Below the pieces are notes generated by a model. That model saw only the letters and a list, made by a program, of their open reading frames with translations. It ran no database searches and was not told the origin of the DNA. From NCBI RefSeq assembly GCF_000272405.2, contig NZ_AJZM02000074.1, positions 1 to 16,818 of the forward strand: 16,818 nucleotides of DNA. Reading direction: 5' to 3'. Positions 1-7,794 of the stretch are shown here, one piece after another. The number at the start of each line of letters is the position of its first letter. Position 1 is the first letter of the stretch. A program made the position numbers and the translations under genes. The stretch comes from Vibrio tasmaniensis 1F-187 (GTDB lineage: Bacteria > Pseudomonadota > Gammaproteobacteria > Enterobacterales > Vibrionaceae).

Positions 1-1
1 C

Positions 2-22
2 CAAAACTTCTGGTGCGGATCA
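2..22 (+). repeat. Left copy of a 21-bp inverted repeat at the window ends
   Basis: The sequence starting CAAAACTTCTGG is the perfect reverse complement of 16798-16818. Read on the plus strand it can encode QNFWCGSER followed by a stop, which could be the 3' end of a gene outside the window. Confidence 0.85.
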
Positions 23-49
23 GAACGGTAAGAGGGCCAATCTCAAGAC

Positions 50-71
50 AAAAAAACCCACACTGTGTGGG
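50..71 (-). terminator. Rho-independent terminator of the lipoprotein protease gene
   Basis: Read on the minus strand, the hairpin CCCACA / TGTGGG with a 3-nt loop is followed by seven T residues. It lies 22 bp downstream of the protease stop codon at 94-96. A shorter T run on the other side of the stem means it could also act weakly on the plus strand. Confidence 0.8.
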
Positions 72-93
72 CTTTTGGATATCGTCCTCGTTA

Positions 94-1677
94 CTATTGA
101 GCAACTATCAAAACAACGCTCTTTGAGATCTTATCTATCAAAACTGGCTTGCTCAATACCTTAGAGCTTTGGATTTGCTTATAGTTAACATCATTACCAA
201 TCAGCATTGGTAGAGCATATGGCACCTTAACTGCGTAATTAACGTTCTGTGCTAAAGTACCGGTTGTCTGTAGAGCCACATCCTGATTCAAACTTGCCGA
301 TGCGATACCAACCACCACGCCTCGATTATCCACCATTGGGCTGCCTGAGTTACCGGGTTGAATAGGTGAGCTTATCTGGAAGTACCTAGTATCCCCCTTA
401 ACGCCCGAACTTGCATTAATGTAACCAAAAGTCGCTTTCTGATCGTTCCCCTGAATACCAACATTTGGGTAACCTAGTACAGCAATCTCTGTCCCCTTCT
501 TGGTCTTAACCTTAAGTTCAAGAGGCAGCGGTGTAACAGATTTGTTCACTTTCAACAGTGCAATATCGTTGCTCACATCCTGATCCACTAACGTAGCTGG
601 AACTGTTTTTCCATCCATAACGACAGAAATATTGTGCGCGCCAGACACGACATGGCTGTTTGTGAGGAGGTAGCCGTCAGAAGAAATAAAGAAACCGGTA
701 CCTGTCGACACACTTGAAACAGTCGAAGACTCACTTTCAGAAGAATCAGGCTCATCTCGCACTTCGTATTCGACGACACGATGCGATGAATCGTACTTCT
801 CTTTCATTGCCAAAGCCATTCTTCCTGCGGCATCAACAGCACTTGCATTTCTAGATGCATTGTAAGAAACCTTGCTGACCTGAGAAGCAAAAGAGGTCGG
901 TAAGACCACAGCTTCAATTAACGCGCCATATTCATAATACTGATGCCAATCCCCTGCTGAGGTACGATAAATTGAAAAAGACTCAGCCTTTTCATCAGCC
1001 ATGTTAACGTAACCCAAACCGGACCACATTAGTGATTTTGAGGAGTTGTAAAGCTCACGAGTACCGAAAAAGAGTGAATTACCAAAAATTCCAGAGTACT
1101 TTCCACTCGAACCGTCGTTGTAATTCTTTAGATGTACCCCACTACTAACACCACGCTTTTGGTCAACCTCAAGGTAGTTATATATAAATTCCAACTCGCC
1201 ATCAACGTTGGTTGTAGAGTGAACCTCATATCGCTTAACCATCTTTCCGTTCTCGCGAATATACGATCCATAACGAACCACATTCTGACCTTCCGCTCCC
1301 GCGTAGAAATATTGGTCCGTAATCCCTTGATTGTGGTAAGCAATCTCATACCAATTGAAAGACCCAGCATCGACTGTCATCTTTCCGATGCCATGCGTCT
1401 TACCGTTTTTACAGCCGCCATCCCAAGCTAAGTTTTCAGAAGTAAGATCAGCAACAGAAGTAAGACCAGGAAATTGATAACCTTCAATATGAATCTCACA
1501 AGCTTCGTTTTTATTGCCAACCTGAACCCAGTAATCGTGATATTGGCCAGCACCAAGTGTGGAAACCATAGACTCATAATTCGGGAGTTCAGCCTCAGTT
1601 ACAGTACGCGCGGTAGGCGTACTATTACACCCATAAAGAGAAGCAACCGCCAAAGGAACAATTAAAATCTTTTTCAT
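94..1677 (-). CDS. Lipoprotein trypsin-like serine protease with MORN-like N-terminal region
   Basis: The protein has 527 residues if translation starts at the ATG at 1677. The reading frame is open 39 codons further upstream, but the 1677 start gives a clean lipoprotein signal, MKKILIVPLAVASLYGC, with a lipobox ending at Cys17, so it should be anchored in the envelope by a lipid. Residues about 80-200 contain MORN-like G-x-C-x-N-G-x-x-H-G-x-G segments. Residues about 322-470 form a trypsin-like (S1C, Deg-type) domain: His342 in TNSHVV, Asp371 in SNDIALL and Ser444 in PGNSGSP make an apparently complete catalytic triad. No PDZ domain is visible after it, unlike DegP or DegQ. The gene stands alone with its own terminator. 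The substrate is unknown. The protease call is firm; the meaning of the MORN-like part is inference. Confidence 0.88.
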   Translation of the reverse strand: MKKILIVPLAVASLYGCNSTPTARTVTEAELPNYESMVSTLGAGQYHDYWVQVGNKNEACEIHIEGYQFPGLTSVADLTSENLAWDGGCKNGKTHGIGKMTVDAGSFNWYEIAYHNQGITDQYFYAGAEGQNVVRYGSYIRENGKMVKRYEVHSTTNVDGELEFIYNYLEVDQKRGVSSGVHLKNYNDGSSGKYSGIFGNSLFFGTRELYNSSKSLMWSGLGYVNMADEKAESFSIYRTSAGDWHQYYEYGALIEAVVLPTSFASQVSKVSYNASRNASAVDAAGRMALAMKEKYDSSHRVVEYEVRDEPDSSESESSTVSSVSTGTGFFISSDGYLLTNSHVVSGAHNISVVMDGKTVPATLVDQDVSNDIALLKVNKSVTPLPLELKVKTKKGTEIAVLGYPNVGIQGNDQKATFGYINASSGVKGDTRYFQISSPIQPGNSGSPMVDNRGVVVGIASASLNQDVALQTTGTLAQNVNYAVKVPYALPMLIGNDVNYKQIQSSKVLSKPVLIDKISKSVVLIVAQ

Positions 1678-2066
1678 AAGTACCAGCAAAAAATCTAAGA
1701 AATAATTTAAAAGTAAAAAGGTATTACCATACAGGTAGGAGTCGCCCAGACTGATGTAGCAAATATGCGAACTAATACCGCCGAAAAAAAGCACTCACAA
1801 CGAGTACCTATACAGTATATGATACTACCGTTCTTGTACTATACCAAAAATTATCGATGGCTTAATTTTGCATTTTATAATTGCCGACACTATTGATATT
1901 ACGGCTACAAGCCCAGGAACACAGCTACTTGAGCCAATCATTCAGGTTGAACTGTGCTAGCCTTGATTAGTTTAAATTATCAACGTTTCTTGTAACGTTT
2001 TCATGCAGTATTCGACCTAATTACTCTCCAGTTTCTACGTGTATACCCTTCTGCACTTATACCTTT
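1678..2066. other. Intergenic stretch upstream of the protease gene
   Basis: It holds the leader of the minus-strand protease gene and AT-rich sequence with no intact gene. At its right edge, on the minus strand, an ATG at 2074 follows a very good ribosome site (GGAGG, 6 nt spacing) but runs into a stop after MAKKV. This looks like the start of a third decayed phage gene. I could not identify a convincing promoter. Confidence 0.45.
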
Positions 2067-2222
2067 TTAGCCATTGGGATCCTCCAATTTTCGTATCCGT
2101 TGCTCTTGGTCTTGTTGTACTCGTTTTATCCAGTTGATGTCTGTTTTCAAAGCCGCAATCGTGCCAAGGCTTGAGACTCAACCTGTAATGAGAGCAATGA
2201 TTAACGCCTCGAGATACGCCAT
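2067..2222 (-). pseudogene. Decayed small phage membrane/coiled-coil protein (lysis-module-like)
   Basis: A 52-codon frame begins at the ATG at 2222, which overlaps the stop codon of the preceding remnant (sequence GTGATGG). It reads MAYLEALIIALITG, then an in-frame TGA, then VSSLGTIAALKTDINWIK and a charged helix ending in KLEDPNG. One hydrophobic segment followed by a coiled coil, in a row of tightly overlapping small genes, resembles the small proteins next to phage holins. The internal stop suggests it is dead. Seen directly: the frame, the stop and the overlap. The phage origin is inference from family resemblance. Confidence 0.5.
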
Positions 2223-2407
2223 CACTTCGTTTTCCATCGAGATACGTAGTATTCAAGTAAGTATCGCACCATGGCACGCATGCCTAGCGTATCGACAACT
2301 ACGGCACCGACTACAAACCAATAAGGGTTAGGGATGTTCTGCAGTGCATTGAAGCCTTGTTCGACATATGGCGCGTAATTGGGAATGAACGACAAGAAGG
2401 CTTACAT
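2222..2407 (-). pseudogene. Decayed holin-like phage membrane protein
   Basis: The frame starts at the ATG at 2407, is broken at codon 2 by TAA, and then stays open for 59 residues to a TGA at 2222-2224. It reads AFLSFIPNYAPYVEQGF, then IPNPYWFVVGAVVVDTLGMR and a basic C-terminus, SRWKTK. A short hydrophobic core with a basic tail, overlapped by the next small gene, fits a phage holin or holin-like lysis protein. Apart from codon 2 the frame is intact, so a start at a downstream codon cannot be fully excluded. It lies downstream of the LexA-type palindrome on the same strand. The holin assignment is by resemblance only. Confidence 0.5.
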
Positions 2408-2572
2408 AGCTAACAAAGTGTTGCGATAAAATTGGAACCAAAAAGTGACACTGCAACATAACTACCCTCCACTCTAATTGACGAACAGTAACAGTGGCCT
2501 CGTGACTCGTTGTCACAGCAAGCCATAAAACTCGCACACATAACTCTGATTACGACAAACCGAACCACATTA

Positions 2573-2602
2573 AATTTAACTGTATAAATATACAGTTAAA
2601 TT
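2573..2602. promoter_or_regulatory. LexA (SOS) box within a 30-bp palindrome
   Basis: The core CTGTATAAATATACAG (2580-2595) fits the LexA consensus CTGT-N8-ACAG. It is embedded in 13-bp perfect arms around an AAAT centre. On the minus strand it overlaps a possible promoter: TTGCGG (2615-2610), a 17-bp spacer and TATATT (2592-2587). That promoter would read into the decayed lysis-like genes. On the plus strand it lies about 110 bp upstream of the -10-like element of the diguanylate cyclase gene. Confidence 0.65.
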
Positions 2603-2705
2603 GATACCCCCGCAAAAACCACACTTATCGAGTGAATAGCATTCAAAACCAACGCCATGCGTACAGAATTTGTTCTAAAAATCAGTTTAATCATTAACTT
2701 TTCTG

Positions 2706-2711
2706 TATAAT
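2706..2711 (+). promoter_or_regulatory. Probable -10 element for the diguanylate cyclase gene
   Basis: A perfect TATAAT preceded by CTG. No good -35 hexamer is found 16-18 bp upstream. It lies 93 bp before the ATG at 2804, in an AT-rich leader. Confidence 0.35.
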
Positions 2712-2803
2712 CTTCAATTTTAACTATTGGGTTCGAATGTGAATACTCGATAGAATCTCTGTTTGCGGTGACATCACGCATAACCACAAAGTTACATGTA
2801 TGG

Positions 2804-4084
2804 ATGATTAACATTTTGAGCGACAACGTATTCAGGCAAATCAATATATTCCTTTCGGTTTTTTGCCTCGCTGCCACTCTACTGTCGTTTATCTCTTACC
2901 ATATGATCATGGATCAAAACTACGTTATCACTCCAGATAGATTCCCTACACTCGTTAACACTGACCAAGAACATAATGGTGGCACCAAAGGGGTGCTGTA
3001 TAAGTCAGAAGACACCATTGAGTTACAGTGTGACTTTAAGCGTACCTATAGCTCGCCATTCTGTGAGATTGAGTTCGTTATCTCTACGGAAGGTAAAGGT
3101 CTGGATCTCTCAGTGTATGACTCAGTGACCATCAATATGGATTACGAAGGCCAAGAACAGCCAAGGTTTCGCTTTTACATTCGAAATTACGACGAGAATT
3201 ACAGCGTTCAAGGTGACGCTATGTCTAATAAGTTCAATCGTTTAGATTTCTCGTTACCCGATAGAAAACACATCGACTTAGATTATTTCAATGTCCCTTT
3301 GTGGTGGATCGACTATTACAACCACCCTATTACGAATAGCGCCGTAGACGTTACCAACGCAGTGTCTGTTGAGTTAGGGCTTGGTGCTAGCACACTTGAT
3401 GGGCACCATAAACTGACAGTACAAAGCATCGTTTTTCACGGCAAGACGATCGACAAGTTTGTACTAGGAAAACTCTTAATTAGTTTATGGGTGCTGTATG
3501 CGATTTACTATATATCTTGTGCGTTATATCTAGCCAGAAGAACAAGAACAGATGCCGCACAGCAACAACGTTTGTTGACTCAAGAAATTGAAGAGCTAAA
3601 GATAAAGGCTACAACCGATCCGTCAACCGGCTGTAGGAACAGAACTGAAGCTTTAGATGCTTTCTATGATTTTGAATGGTTAGCTCAGCAAGGAAAAACC
3701 ATTCACATCGCTTTGTTTGATTTAGACCATTTTAAGCAAATCAATGATCAACATGGCCATGAAGTGGGTGACAAAGTACTTATTCAGTTTGTCGCAACGG
3801 CTAACGAGAGTCTTGGTGAGCAATATTTACTTTATCGCTGGGGTGGTGAGGAGTTCCTTTTAGTTTGCCTGGAGCAAACTGCGCTACAGTGTAACGAATC
3901 TATCAATAATCTATACCTAGCAATCGACCAAAGCGTTTGGCCTAAAGCGCTTAAAGTAACGACTTCGACTGGAGTAACACAGCTTAAGCAACATGAATCG
4001 ATACGTTCTGCAATTAAACGTGCAGACAAGGCACTCTACCAAGCGAAAGACAACGGACGAAACCAAGTCGCAAAGTTGTACTAA
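2804..4084 (+). CDS. Membrane-bound diguanylate cyclase (GGDEF) with periplasmic sensor domain
   Basis: The protein should make cyclic di-GMP from two GTP at the inner membrane. With the ATG at 2804 it has 426 residues. The frame is open to a GTG at 2768, but the ATG places the first membrane helix (about residues 14-34) near the N-terminus as expected. Residues about 40-218 form a periplasmic domain rich in beta strands, resembling the jelly-roll sensor found in some Vibrio and Shewanella GGDEF proteins. A second helix (about 221-243) is followed by a short coiled coil and a complete GGDEF domain: FDLDHFKQIND holds the metal-binding Asp, and YRWGGEEF is the active-site loop. The inhibitory site RxxD expected five residues before the loop reads GEQY, so product feedback at that site is probably absent. 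There is no EAL domain. The ligand of the sensor is unknown. Confidence 0.9.
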   Translation: MINILSDNVFRQINIFLSVFCLAATLLSFISYHMIMDQNYVITPDRFPTLVNTDQEHNGGTKGVLYKSEDTIELQCDFKRTYSSPFCEIEFVISTEGKGLDLSVYDSVTINMDYEGQEQPRFRFYIRNYDENYSVQGDAMSNKFNRLDFSLPDRKHIDLDYFNVPLWWIDYYNHPITNSAVDVTNAVSVELGLGASTLDGHHKLTVQSIVFHGKTIDKFVLGKLLISLWVLYAIYYISCALYLARRTRTDAAQQQRLLTQEIEELKIKATTDPSTGCRNRTEALDAFYDFEWLAQQGKTIHIALFDLDHFKQINDQHGHEVGDKVLIQFVATANESLGEQYLLYRWGGEEFLLVCLEQTALQCNESINNLYLAIDQSVWPKALKVTTSTGVTQLKQHESIRSAIKRADKALYQAKDNGRNQVAKLY

Positions 4085-4095
4085 AGCTCGCTTGA

Positions 4096-4440
4096 CTAGA
4101 CTGCAGTTACACGTTCAACTCTCTGCCAATACCCAATCAAGACGCCATTAATACCCTGTCGATATCTACTGTCCATTTAAGCCGCCGTTAGATTTTCAAC
4201 GCAGACTAAAGAAGCCAAAAGCTTTACTGTCTCATTAGGGTTCTAATCGATATGTACGCCTCTAAGCGCGCTCTCACCATCGGTAATAACACATTCTGTA
4301 GTAACGCCATTAATCGCATTCTCAGGTTGAGATGTATCGTTTCTAAGCTTCCTAACTACTGGTTCTAAACCGCACATATCTGGCTAGTAAAAGCTTTCTC
4401 TAAGCAGTCGTAAGTCACTCGCGGTATCGGTTTTGAACAT
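4096..4440 (-). pseudogene. Decayed reading frame, unidentified
   Basis: One minus-strand frame of 115 codons from the ATG at 4440 to a TAG at 4096 carries only three internal stops (codons 19, 66 and 88). Between them it reads like protein, for example ENAINGVTTECVITDGES and NETVKLLASLVCVENLTAA. I do not recognise the family. The flanking DNA upstream (4441-4620) has short open pieces in other frames, consistent with an older, larger gene now full of mutations. It could also be chance, since no homologue can be named. Confidence 0.3.
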
Positions 4441-4828
4441 TACCGTCGTTACTTATCTCGCGCTGCTCTTCGAGGAAATCCTTATTATTCTGCTCCCGTC
4501 ACGCTTCTAATCACGCACTCTGATCCACTAAAAATGGAAGTCACAACGTCACTATCCTTAAAAAACGCCATAGATTTAACTACTTAGACATGGTGACATA
4601 AATACTGACACCCAAAATGATAGTTGTATTGCTTTCAGAGCTCGCTGTAATTTAATTACAAATAGAAGCCAAGAAAAGCCTGATAAGTGGATTACTCTAA
4701 CGTAACTTACTGAATGAAAGGCATTTAATGGTTTTGAATAGTCCGGGGTTTAGGGTAACTAAAGAATTGGTATGTACGAGATAATATACTATAGGGTAAT
4801 ATATTTAGTTATAGTGCGCTAAGGTGTT
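4441..4828. other. Intergenic stretch without an intact gene
   Basis: No frame here is convincing as a gene on either strand. The right part (from about 4600) is AT-rich with no clear promoter or repeat. It ends at the terminator of the vxr operon. Confidence 0.5.
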
Positions 4829-4850
4829 AAAAAAGAAGGGCTAATGCCCT
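4829..4850 (-). terminator. Rho-independent terminator of the vxr operon
   Basis: On the minus strand AGGGC-ATTA-GCCCT is followed by TCTTTTTT. The stem overlaps the stop codon of the UPF0181 gene (4849-4851), so transcription should end right behind it. Confidence 0.75.
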
Positions 4851-5001
4851 ACTCTTCTTTATTACTCATTTCTTCACGAATTTGCTCAGCAACGATTTTG
4901 ATAGCTTGTGCTGTGCTGATGCCCTGGGTCATCATTTCTTGAATTCGTTCAACAGCTTTCTGTTGTTCTTCGTGAGAAAGGGTTGGTAAGTCGTTTAGCA
5001 T
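4849..5001 (-). CDS. vxrE: UPF0181 (YoaH-like) small protein, VxrE
   Basis: This 50-residue protein begins [20 protein letters not shown] and continues with [25 protein letters not shown]. This matches the UPF0181/YoaH family, whose members share [20 protein letters not shown] and a G-x-S-x-x-x-A-I helix. It has no signal peptide or membrane helix and is probably cytoplasmic; its biochemical role is unknown. In V. cholerae the last gene of the vxr operon (VCA0569) belongs to this family, which supports the name. The start has a good ribosome site, GGAG, 7 nt upstream, but that site lies inside an inverted repeat (see the separate entry). Confidence 0.88.
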   Translation of the reverse strand: MLNDLPTLSHEEQQKAVERIQEMMTQGISTAQAIKIVAEQIREEMSNKEE

Positions 5002-5003
5002 AG

Positions 5004-5027
5004 TCTGCTCCTTTATTTAGGAGCAGA
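5004..5027 (-). promoter_or_regulatory. Hairpin covering the vxrE ribosome-binding site
   Basis: On the minus strand TCTGCTCC and GGAGCAGA form a perfect 8-bp inverted repeat around an 8-nt loop, TAAATAAA. The 3' arm contains the GGAG that should serve as ribosome site for vxrE. In the mRNA the site could be hidden, lowering vxrE translation relative to vxrD. The stem might also protect the vxrD 3' end. No T run follows, so it is not a typical terminator. Confidence 0.5.
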
Positions 5028-5042
5028 ACTATATAAGGACTG

Positions 5043-6197
5043 TTAGTAACTAGCAAGGAAATTGATTGATGCACCCATTGCATTTTCATTTGTGTAGTTA
5101 GCACTTAAATCTAACTGGAACAAATTGAGTGGCGACAACCCAATACCTGCAGTGACTGTACCTTCTGAACCAGAGTATGCCAAATTCTTGTAGTACCCTG
5201 CCCTTAGCTGTAGCTGACGCAGAACATCAACTTCTGTACCAACGCGAATCATCTGTTCATTATCTTTGAACGAAGTAAACTTTTCGGTTTCATTTAAGTC
5301 ATAGTCGACACTAAGCGTGAAGTAGTCCGCTACGATACCAGCACCTACGGTATATACTGGCTCTAGTTTGTATGCGTATTGGCCACCGACTTTGTGTGTC
5401 ACACCGCTGGTCGTGCTCGTTAAAGTTTGAGATGTATCTTTGGTATTGATATCTCTAGATATTAAGTTGGTAGCCGAAAAACCAACTCGAAATGGACCTG
5501 TGAACCAAAGCGCGCCAGCATCCATATTAAAAGAAGTTTCACCTTCACCATTGTCTCTTACATCAGACAAATCGTAGCTCTTAACAGAAGCAACGTAGTT
5601 GTATGTGTAAATACGTTGAAGTTTAGGCGTGATACCAAATGAAATATGCTGCCCCATAAAGGTTTGATATTTAGCGAGAGTTAATCCAACTTCGGTAACA
5701 CCAATAGCAACGGCTTCTACCGTCGACAACTCAAGCTTATCGGCATCTGTCGCTGACGCTTCGTTGTAAACATTTGGTGTAGCGAACGATTCTGTATAGG
5801 CTTTGCCGAATAGGTTCGCCGCTATAAATTGATTTGGGATAGCGAATGCGACAACACCACCAAGTTCAACATTAGCTTGGTTACCATCGAGTTTTTTAAG
5901 AGCTGCATCTAAATCTGCAGTGTTTGTCGCAGCCAGAGCGGAATCAATATTTGATTTCATGTCTTGGGGGTCATTATAACTACCACCAAAACTTGGCGTG
6001 ATCATACCCATATCATCGTTACGACGATAAATAGCAACAAGTGCTGGGTTATAGAATGGAGCTGTTAGGAAGTTTGCTGAAACAACACCAACACCACCCA
6101 TCGCATCACCACGCGCTTCAATGGCGTAGTTTGCTGCTGAAAGAGGAAGACTGGCGAATGCAATTGATGCTGCGAGTAGTTTAGTTGTATTTTTCAT
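5043..6197 (-). CDS. vxrD: TraF-like outer-membrane beta-barrel protein, VxrD
   Basis: The protein has 384 residues. A signal peptide (MKNTTKLLAASIAFASLPLSA, cleaved near residue 21) is followed by EARGDAMGGVGVVSANFLTA and FYNPALV, the hallmark of the family annotated as 'conjugal transfer protein TraF' (TraF_2 type) and of FadL-like barrels. The rest alternates short polar and aromatic strands and ends in Y at the C-terminus, as outer-membrane barrels usually do. The family name comes from weak similarity; there is no other conjugation gene here and I do not infer a role in conjugation. It is the fourth gene of the vxr operon, 59 bp after vxrC and 41 bp before vxrE. Its function is unknown; a role in the envelope response controlled by VxrAB is likely by context. 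Confidence 0.85.
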   Translation of the reverse strand: MKNTTKLLAASIAFASLPLSAANYAIEARGDAMGGVGVVSANFLTAPFYNPALVAIYRRNDDMGMITPSFGGSYNDPQDMKSNIDSALAATNTADLDAALKKLDGNQANVELGGVVAFAIPNQFIAANLFGKAYTESFATPNVYNEASATDADKLELSTVEAVAIGVTEVGLTLAKYQTFMGQHISFGITPKLQRIYTYNYVASVKSYDLSDVRDNGEGETSFNMDAGALWFTGPFRVGFSATNLISRDINTKDTSQTLTSTTSGVTHKVGGQYAYKLEPVYTVGAGIVADYFTLSVDYDLNETEKFTSFKDNEQMIRVGTEVDVLRQLQLRAGYYKNLAYSGSEGTVTAGIGLSPLNLFQLDLSANYTNENAMGASINFLASY

Positions 6198-6256
6198 GCC
6201 GTTTATCTTTGTTAGATCCCTTACATTATTAACGGCTCAATTCTAAATTACTTTAG

Positions 6257-7135
6257 CTACTCTTCGCTAGAAATATCATAAGTTTTACTGATAGTTTGTG
6301 CTTGCTCTATCGCTATGTCACCTTGCCAGCGCGAATGTACCATTGAAACAGCTAAAACATAACGATCATTGGGCAGTTCTTCACCCGTTAAATTGGTCGG
6401 ATAATCGGATTCATAACTTTTACCCCACACCTGCTTATACCGTTCATCGACATAATCGTACAAACCTACGTCTAACTTTGGTAATGGGCAGTACGGGTTC
6501 AGCAGTGCTTTTTTATCGATCAACCAAGAGTCTTTAGATGCCCAACGAACTTGTTGACGCATAACCACTTCACCAAGAATGACCCAAGTGCTCCAGGAGT
6601 TACCGCTATTTCCTTTTACAGTCAGGCGATAAAGTCCAGAATCGAGTTGAGACGCTAAGCTATAACGTTTGCTGTATACACTCACTGAAGTGTTATTGAT
6701 TACAGGGTTACCTTTGGTGAACTCACTATCAGACGAAACGACCTTGTCGACCCACTTCTCAAAGGTGATGTCTTGGATGTTGCTTTCCGATTCAACGTCA
6801 ATCGCCACACGGAATGTTTCCCTGCCTGGGCTTTGGATAATGTGTCTTTTCACGACGACCGAGCTTATCCAGTCCGGTAAAGTGTTTTTGGTGAGCGTTT
6901 TCCCACAATCTTTGTTCAATGCTTGCTCGAACAGCTGATTGAGATGATCTTCGCGAGATTGCGAAGCGTTGATTTGCCAAACTTCCACTAGTGAATCAAA
7001 CATCAATGCTAAATCATTATCTAGCAGGTGCTTGTGCACTTGTGTCAGCGCATCACTGTCCTTAAACCAATCGGCTGCGTGTGCAGTATTGATGACGCTT
7101 GATAAAATGAGTAGTGGAAGTAAGGCTTTTTTCAT
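6257..7135 (-). CDS. vxrC: DUF2861 family secreted protein, VxrC
   Basis: The protein has 292 residues with a clear signal peptide, MKKALLPLLILSSVINTAHA, so it should act in the periplasm. It matches the DUF2861 family of Vibrio and relatives, which has no known catalytic activity. The middle part is beta-rich and includes conserved-looking aromatic segments (SGNSWSTWVILGEVVMRQQ). A Cys near residue 77 and another near residue 217 could form a disulphide. Its ATG overlaps the stop codon of vxrB (TAATG), so the two are translationally coupled. The fixed position behind the VxrAB two-component genes suggests that it modulates signalling or belongs to the response. Confidence 0.85.
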   Translation of the reverse strand: MKKALLPLLILSSVINTAHAADWFKDSDALTQVHKHLLDNDLALMFDSLVEVWQINASQSREDHLNQLFEQALNKDCGKTLTKNTLPDWISSVVVKRHIIQSPGRETFRVAIDVESESNIQDITFEKWVDKVVSSDSEFTKGNPVINNTSVSVYSKRYSLASQLDSGLYRLTVKGNSGNSWSTWVILGEVVMRQQVRWASKDSWLIDKKALLNPYCPLPKLDVGLYDYVDERYKQVWGKSYESDYPTNLTGEELPNDRYVLAVSMVHSRWQGDIAIEQAQTISKTYDISSEE

Positions 7136-7794
7136 TACGCTTTCATCTTGTAGCCAACGCCACGTAAGGTTTCAATTTCTAAACCTGGTAACTTCTGTCT
7201 TAGTTGCAGAACGTGCGTATCTACAGTACGAGTTGTTGGGAAGTGGTTGTAACCCCAAACGTGGTCTAGTAGCTCATCACGAGTAAACACTCGACCAAGA
7301 TTACTTGCCAAGAATAGCAATAGATCAAATTCCGTACGCGTTAACGTGACTTCCAGTTCGTTAAAAAACACTTCACGTGTTGCTTTGTCAATGACAAGGT
7401 TTTGAGCCATCACTTTTGATGCATCTTGATCTTCAGCATCAGGTAGGCGTAGCTGTGCACGGATTCGAGCAAACAGTTCAGCTTCTGCAAATGGTTTCGT
7501 TAGGTAATCATTCGCACCTGAGTCTAGGCCGGCAACTTTGTCTTTTACTGTCACCAGAGCCGTTAGCAAAATAACTGGGATGTCTTTCTTTTTCTTCCAA
7601 CCGGGAAGTGAATCTACTGAGTCACCATCAGGAAGTTGACGGTCTAGGATCACAAGATCCGCTTGTTCCCAATAGCCTTCAACTTCAGAGATCAGCTCGG
7701 CATGTAAACATTCATATCCAGCTTGCTCAAGGCTAACTAATAAACCGTCAGCTAAATTTTTATCGTCTTCAACGAGAAGCAATGTCTGTTTCAC
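7135..7794 (-). CDS. vxrB: OmpR-family response regulator VxrB (WigR)
   Basis: The regulator has 219 residues. The receiver domain (1-120) has Asp10/Asp11 for the metal, Asp51 in VILDRQLPDGD as phospho-acceptor, Thr78 and Lys100 in TKPF. Residues about 128-219 are a winged-helix DNA-binding domain of the OmpR/PhoB class, with the typical LTRTEFDLLLFLASN and the C-terminal TLRGVGYKM hairpin. Translation starts with GTG at 7794, preceded by GGAG with a 7-nt spacing, and overlaps the end of vxrA by 26 bp. In V. cholerae VxrB controls type VI secretion, biofilm genes and cell-wall homeostasis. That role is established knowledge for the orthologue and inferred here. Confidence 0.93.
   Translation of the reverse strand: MKQTLLLVEDDKNLADGLLVSLEQAGYECLHAELISEVEGYWEQADLVILDRQLPDGDSVDSLPGWKKKKDIPVILLTALVTVKDKVAGLDSGANDYLTKPFAEAELFARIRAQLRLPDAEDQDASKVMAQNLVIDKATREVFFNELEVTLTRTEFDLLLFLASNLGRVFTRDELLDHVWGYNHFPTTRTVDTHVLQLRQKLPGLEIETLRGVGYKMKA

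Noticed and set aside
1678..1794. The 39-residue N-terminal extension of the protease frame
   Set aside because: It precedes a perfect lipoprotein signal peptide at the ATG at 1677, which would be useless if internal.
2074..2331. Plus-strand 85-codon frame and the minus-strand 80-codon frame at 2035-2277
   Set aside because: Their protein sequences look random (rich in Arg, Cys and Ser), while another minus-strand frame over the same DNA carries the coherent overlapping holin-like remnants.
5043..6197. Evidence for conjugation from the TraF-like name
   Set aside because: The family label is historical; the gene is in the vxr operon and no other transfer gene is present.
6298..6980. Several 60-89 codon frames on both strands over vxrC
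   Set aside because: They overlap fully a well-supported gene in another frame and have no ribosome sites or recognisable products.
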